64,000 nt of DNA. It comes from Ctena decussata. Taxonomy: Eukaryota > Mollusca > Bivalvia > Lucinida > Lucinidae. Positions within the stretch are counted from its first letter, which is position 1. Every line of letters starts with the position of its first letter. The stretch covers positions 27,425,899 through 27,489,898 of the forward strand of contig OZ022512.1 in the NCBI GenBank assembly GCA_963989385.1, read 5' to 3'. Made by a program: the position numbers and the translations under genes. Below, piece after piece: positions 58,578 to 64,000 of this stretch. Below the pieces are notes generated by a model. That model was not told the origin of the DNA, made no database searches, and saw only the letters and a program-made list of their open reading frames with translations.

Positions 58578-61500
58578 TATTTGTCATAAGTTATATGTTA
58601 TTTTCAGCTGGTTTTCTCCTTGAATTTTCAAAATTGGGGTGAAAAAAACAAATAGATTTGATAACCTCAGTTTACCCAAAAGTATGCATTTTCAAGTTCT
58701 CATAGTATATATTAAAGAAATGATTACAGAAATAATGGAAGCCTTCATTTGTAACTTATAAATGCTGATATAGTGTTAAGCTTCATGCAGATTACTTGGA
58801 AGAGAATTTACCAGTGTTGTAAAATGGAGTATAAGCAAAGATGGCAAGGTATAGAAAGTGAATCCTAAAGCCAGAAAGGTTGTTATATGGTACGGTTCAG
58901 AAATTGAAAGGTTCTGAAGATACTCTGTTGATTTTCAAGAACAGTACCTGGCTTTTCCAGGAGAGTGAACATTGCTGTAGTGGTGCTGACAACAATTCTA
59001 GTGACTGGGATGGTGATTTTTCTTCATCAAAGAGACAATGCTGGGAAACTGCTGCAAATTAAAGGCTAAAGCAGCAGCAGACTCAAGAATTGTGAAACAA
59101 GGGGAAGCAAGCTGACGATGCCTAGTGCAGTAATTAGAAAATACATTTTGCAGTGCAGTTTCTCGACAGGATGGAAAGGATTCACAGTATGTAGACTGAT
59201 TAAATAGTTGTATTTGATCAGTTTGACATTAGATTGACAAGATTTGGAGAGCTTTCCATATAGGCTTAAGTTTTCAGGTTTGGTGCTTGCTATCGGAGTT
59301 GATATTTCTGCTGCTTCGAAAATACTGTATATTAAATTCTGACTGACAGCAGTTGCAGACAAGATAAGATGTGCCGTTGTATTAGATGTTAAGAACTTCA
59401 TGGGTGGTGTAAATAAGTAGGCTGGGAATACAAACTTGGGTGCTTAAAAATATGTTCACAGCTTGGTGGATCTTGGTAATAGCTTTTACTTGTTATGGTC
59501 TCATATATATAGGTCACAGTTTTCTGTATCCTGTTTGACTGATTCATAAGTGAGCTGGAAACACAAATAATGGCTAAAGTCATGGCCTGCAGAAAGATAA
59601 AACCAGTCTTAATATTCACAGGAAATTAAGACCAGTCAGGATTTCATATTTGTAGTCCAACACTTGTTAGAATGTTTATGCATTGCTTTCAAAGATACTT
59701 GATATAACAAGCCCAAAGTACTTAGAGATGATTTCTAACAGATCTAGCAAATTTGGATACAAAAAGACCGGAAAATGAAAGGACAACGTTTCTGAAAGGA
59801 TTTCTAACGGAAACAGAAGGACTGAAAGATTTAAGGATAGGTTAAAGACAGTTACCGGTATTCTCTGCTGTGTAGACTGCACAGTATTAGGCTGTTATTG
59901 TATGAGCATGTAATGTCTACGTATGTAAGACCAGGGAATTTCTTCAATGAAACTACAGGTTCACTGGAATGTTGCATTACAGAACTAAAGTGGCCAATAA
60001 ACAAGAATTTATCTATAATTGGAAGGACATTGAATTGAAATTAGTGGTGAAGCTGTGACTGAAGACTATATAATAATAGTATGAAGACTATATAATAATA
60101 GTGAAGCATGAATGAATAATTAATATGTTGATTTTTAGCTCACCAGAGCCGAAGGCTCCGGGGGAGCTTATAGGATAGGCAGTGTCCATCGTCGTCGTCG
60201 TCGTCGTCCGTCGTCGTATGTCCGTCAACACTTTTAAACAACATCTCCTCTGAAGCCACTGGGCCGATTGGGCCCAAATTTCATCTGTAGCATCCTTGGG
60301 CTGGGGGATTGAAAGTTTGTGTTTTTTATGAAAATCTGCCCTTCAGTTTGGTTGCTATGGCAACTTAGAGTTCCCATAGACTTATAATGGGGAAAATTGA
60401 AAAATGACATTTTCTGCCAGGCCATTGCAGATATGTTGACAAAACTTTTATAGAAATGTTCCTTGAGAAGTCTACTATCAGCTGTATGTTTTTCGGCCCA
60501 GTGCCCCTTTTATTGGTTGCCATGGAAACCAAAATGAAAAAAAAAATGGAAAAAATACTTAAAAATTATCTCCTCTGTAACCACTGGGCCGATAAGGCCC
60601 AGATTTCATCTGTAGTATCCTTAGGCTGGGGTATTGAGAGTTTGTGTTTTTTATGAAAATCTGCTTTTTAGTATGGTTGCTATGGCAACTTAGAGTTCCC
60701 ATAGACTTATAATGGGGAAAATTGAATAATGGCATTTAATGCCTAGCCATTGCAGGTATGTTGACATAACTTTTATAGAAATGTTCCTTTAAGAAGTCTT
60801 CTATTAACTTTATTGTTTTTGGACCCACTGCTCCTTTTACTGGTTGTCATGGAAACCAAAATGCAAAAATAATGGGAAAAAAAACTTACAAAATTATCTC
60901 CTCAGAAGCCACTGGGCCAATAAGGCCCAGATTTCATCTTTAGTATCCTTAGGCTGGGGGGGGTTGAAAGTTTGTGTTTTTGATGAAAATCGGCTCTATT
61001 GTTTGGTTGCTATGGCAACTTAGAGTTGCATTGACTTATAATGGGGAAAAATGGCATTTACTGCAATCAAAATATGGAAAATAGTTATATATTTTGTTAT
61101 CAACTCAACAGACTTTCAGACTGAGACTTTGTAGTTGTATATTTTGTATTAGGCTGTACAAATGTGACAGTAATTTTGATAGCAATTTTGAGCTAGAGAT
61201 CTGGTGAGCTTTGTGGCCCGTGGGCCTCTTGTTTTTTTTCTTTGCATCGGAACAATTTGAAGAAAAAAAAGTATGAAAGCACACTTTGGGAGAGTTTGAT
61301 CACTTTTCAGATGACTGATACTTTAAGAAGTTAACTATTATTGTTGCCTGGCTCAGGTGTGACTGATAAACTTATCTGGTATGAAAATATGCGAGACACG
61401 TCTCCTTCAACCGCTTTCTCTGCAGAGTTCAGAACTCACCATATAACATAAACTGTCCTTTAAAAAGGAATTAAGAATTTTCCGAGTCTTCGAGTTGTAT

Positions 61501-62400
61501 AAGAAGTTACAGTAATGTATTGAATTGTTTGTATATAAAGAAACTTGTTACTAGGAAGCAGTCTTTCAATGAGCAACATGTGGTGAAAAACTGAACAATT
61601 AAAGCAGAAGAAAGATAAGAACTTAAAGTGATTGGTGATGAAAATGTTACAAGAGAAATACAACACCTGAAAGTGTGAAGAAGACAGAAGTATAAATACA
61701 GGACGACAGATTTTCAAGAATGAAGCAGTCTTAGTAATAAGTACATGTACATGGAGATTGTAAGATTGTTTGAAAATAATTATTTTTTGAAGATATTTGT
61801 GTACAGAATTTTTGTTGATTAATAATTATGTTTTTGGACAGGTTCCTAACTTTTAAATGTTAATTTTGGTTGCTAAGTCTGTGAATTATGCACTTATGTA
61901 AAACTCTAGACTTCTGTAGAAAAACACTGACATTTGTTTGTTGGAATCAATCCTGCAGACAAAGGAACCAACCACAGAATCTGGATCTACAGAATCATTT
62001 GGAAACAAATGCATCTTTGATTGGTGAAAGGGTTGCAATTTCTATGTCTTCTGTGGAGAATAATCATCAAGTTTTGTCATAGCTCCGGCAAGTTGAATAC
62101 TGCAAACTGGTTGTTGTAGTTGCACAAGAATTATTTCCAGAGTGCAAACTTTATGCAGTTCATTAACATGGTCTATTATGTTCACTGGTGTTGGGCAAAG
62201 TTGTAAAAATTTATAGTAACTTTTGCCAATTTATAGTTTTAGAATTAAGGGTAGGGGAAATTGGAACATGCACATAAGTCACAAAGTAAAAACAAAATCA
62301 GTTGGTTTAATCATATGTCAGCAGGAAATATCGCTGATAAGTGCTAGTGTAAATTAAATTTGTTAAGCTCAAGATAAAATTATTACAAAATAAAATCATT
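58578..62400 (+). other. Probable 3' UTR of CDK12 and early downstream sequence
   Basis: No coding sequence is recognisable after the stop. AATAAA hexamers lie at 59996-60001 and 62389-62394, so the transcript may end near 60020 or near 62415. The second choice would place an A-family repeat (60137-61233) inside the 3' UTR. 58578-60136 otherwise looks unique. Which site is used cannot be decided from sequence. Confidence 0.5.
60137..61233 (+). repeat. A-family copy, AGCTCACCAGA subtype, both ends present
   Basis: AGCTCACCAGA at 60137-60147 is mirrored by TCTGGTGAGCT at 61200-61210, followed by the hairpin GGCCCGTGGGCC and TCTTGTTTT. A CGTCGTCGTCGTCCGTC tract lies near the left end. About 2.5 units with CCACTGGGCCGATTGGGCCC and GGTTGCTATGGCAACTTAG. 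Confidence 0.85.
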
Positions 62401-63060
62401 GCAACAAATAATCATGTTCTTTAACAGAAGAAATTTTTTATTGCTTTTTCTGCTTTCCGTTTGGTTTAATGACAGATAATTGGATATTTTGGCATAAAGC
62501 GGACACACAATCTATTTAAAAGAAAACACTCTCTTAAATATAAACAGACTTCAAATTATAGGTCTTGATTAGCAATTAAATTTGGTGAAAACTTAATGAA
62601 AACCTGACTTAAAATAAGAAATATATGAAGATTTTAAAAATTCAAACTGGCGGTCTTGGAGGCCGCCATTTTGGAATTTCCTGTCACATGATAAATATTT
62701 AAATCTAGAATAACAGTATAAATTGCGTACTCTTACAGTATTATTTAGTTTTGATCATTTCTTTATGAAGTAAAATATAAATTTATGCATTTCATTTATC
62801 TACAGTTTGTTTCAAACTTAATTTATTTAGGATTTTCACTTTTGACTGATAGCTTATGATGTCATTAACTCACAGATTTGCTGGTTCCCAGCTGAACATT
62901 TTAATAGCCTTTAACTGGCATATCTTTCTTCATTTAAGTCCGATTTTCATGAAATTTTCTGCAAATTTTATGTTTTCTTAGAATCTTCAATTTGAGTCCA
63001 ACATGTATTTTAGTGAGTGTTTTTCCTTTAAGATGATAAGGTACACTTTCAAGGGAAGCA
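61240..63060. other. Downstream sequence
   Basis: AT-rich, no gene recognised. AATAAA at 62389-62394 is the only strong processing signal. Confidence 0.4.
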
Positions 63061-63214
63061 ACTCTGCCATTTTCATTTTTGCTGCCCTTCATATTTGGGA
63101 TCAACTCTTGAAGGAAAGAATTTGCTGAGAAGCCTGTTCTTCCCTATAAGAACAGACATCGTTAGGGAAGGACTATATGTCATTTATGGAAGCAACAAGG
63201 AAGTCACAAAAGTT

Positions 63215-63286
63215 GTTAACCCTATTGCACTCAGAACAGCCAAAACTGAATGGAGTTTTGGTCGCTTTGAGTGCAATAGGGTTAAC
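63215..63286. repeat. 72-base hairpin
   Basis: GTTAACCCTATTGCACTCA and TGAGTGCAATAGGGTTAAC pair exactly for 19 bp. Inside, CCAAAACT and AGTTTTGG pair again, leaving a small loop. The size is like a microRNA precursor or a very short MITE. Confidence 0.85.
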
Positions 63287-63299
63287 CTATATGTACATG

Positions 63300-64000
63300 G
63301 CAGAAAAACATGGCAGTATATCCATACTTCTTAGGATTTTAAGTGTCAAAGATGTCTTCAAACAAGCCAAAATTATTGTTGGTGAAATTTTGATAGAGTT
63401 TTCCCACAAATACCTAGGTTGTGGGATCTCCGCAGAATATCCATATTGAGGCGTTTGTGACACCACATGGCATTATGGAGAAGGAAAAATTCAATATTTG
63501 TTGACGTAATTTTTGCTTAGTCACTTAGTCAGAACTCAGTACTGTATTCGCTATAAACATTGGGGTACCTTTCAGAATCAGTTGCTATTCTTGTCCTAAA
63601 ATTTGAAGACAATTATGTTAGTATCAGCTAATGTGTCAAAAATGGAGGTCAAGACGTGACTTTCAAAGCAGATCCTGATCAGACTGCTCCAGTCTGATCT
63701 TGGTATGCACTGTCCCAATATTTAGGGTCATAACAGTATCATGTATTCTGTAACAAGATTTTGTTAGGGTTTGTATATACAGGTATAGTCAATTTCAGAT
63801 GAATGTCGCTTACTGTGCTGTTAAAGGGAAGATGGTAATGCAGGTCAAAAGAAACGTAGCAAAACTTGCCTTGGCATATACAAACTCAGCATGACCAGAT
63901 TAGCATGTGCGCATATGCAGTCTTAATCAGTGCATGAGCAGTTGCTCAGGGACAAAGTTCCTGCAAAGTCTGGGCATGCTCAGTTTTTACTTTGTCTTTC
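63300..64000. other. End of window
   Basis: No gene is recognised. GATCCTGATCAGACTGCTCC near 63669 resembles the inner arms of the GAGCCGCG MITEs. Confidence 0.35.

Overview
The window is animal genomic DNA, AT-rich and dense with transposons. It carries one host gene on the + strand: a CDK12/CDK13-type transcriptional cyclin-dependent kinase. Ten coding exons between bases 2 and 58577 join through GT..AG borders into one frame of 1515 codons with no internal stop. The exon in progress at base 1 lacks only its upstream end; its first residues match the acidic motif near the N-terminus of vertebrate CDK12. The repeat content (tRNA-derived SINEs with ATCA-type tails, 'AGCTCACCTGAGCC' and 'TGAGCCGCGACACGAC' repeats, a GIY-YIG Penelope-like element, large introns) suggests a bivalve mollusc, probably a heterodont clam. 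That placement is inference; no species marker is visible.

Layout. 2-486 is the first visible exon (acidic, Arg/Ser-rich). 487-34126 is a 33.6-kb intron built almost wholly of nested mobile elements. A CCGT-tract repeat (F family, 619-14165) was split by a 9.5-kb hAT-like insertion (823-10348, TTATT duplicated) and by a 2.95-kb Harbinger-like insertion (10848-13799, TAA duplicated). Each of these holds further elements. Then come a pair of long inverted arms (14165-15300 and 22560-23128) around more nested elements, a Penelope-like retroelement (24275-30990) split by a 2.4-kb repeat (25655-28054), and a tandem array with a perfect oestrogen-response-element palindrome (31697-32305). 34127-34828 is the second exon. 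Exons 3 to 10 (38308-58577) encode the rest of the RS/proline region, the kinase domain and a long low-complexity tail. Their introns hold MITEs, SINEs and more CCGT-tract repeats. 58578-64000 is 3' UTR and downstream sequence with one more such repeat (60137-61233).

The kinase has the expected motifs (glycine loop, [34 protein letters not shown]), but its DFG motif reads DWG. The other striking point is that at least six repeat families with different sequences share one blueprint: a terminal stem-loop, a (CCGT)n tract, then tandem modules of about 150 bp. Several of these families carry nuclear-receptor half-sites. Coordinates of repeats are by eye; those with stated target-site duplications are precise to the base.
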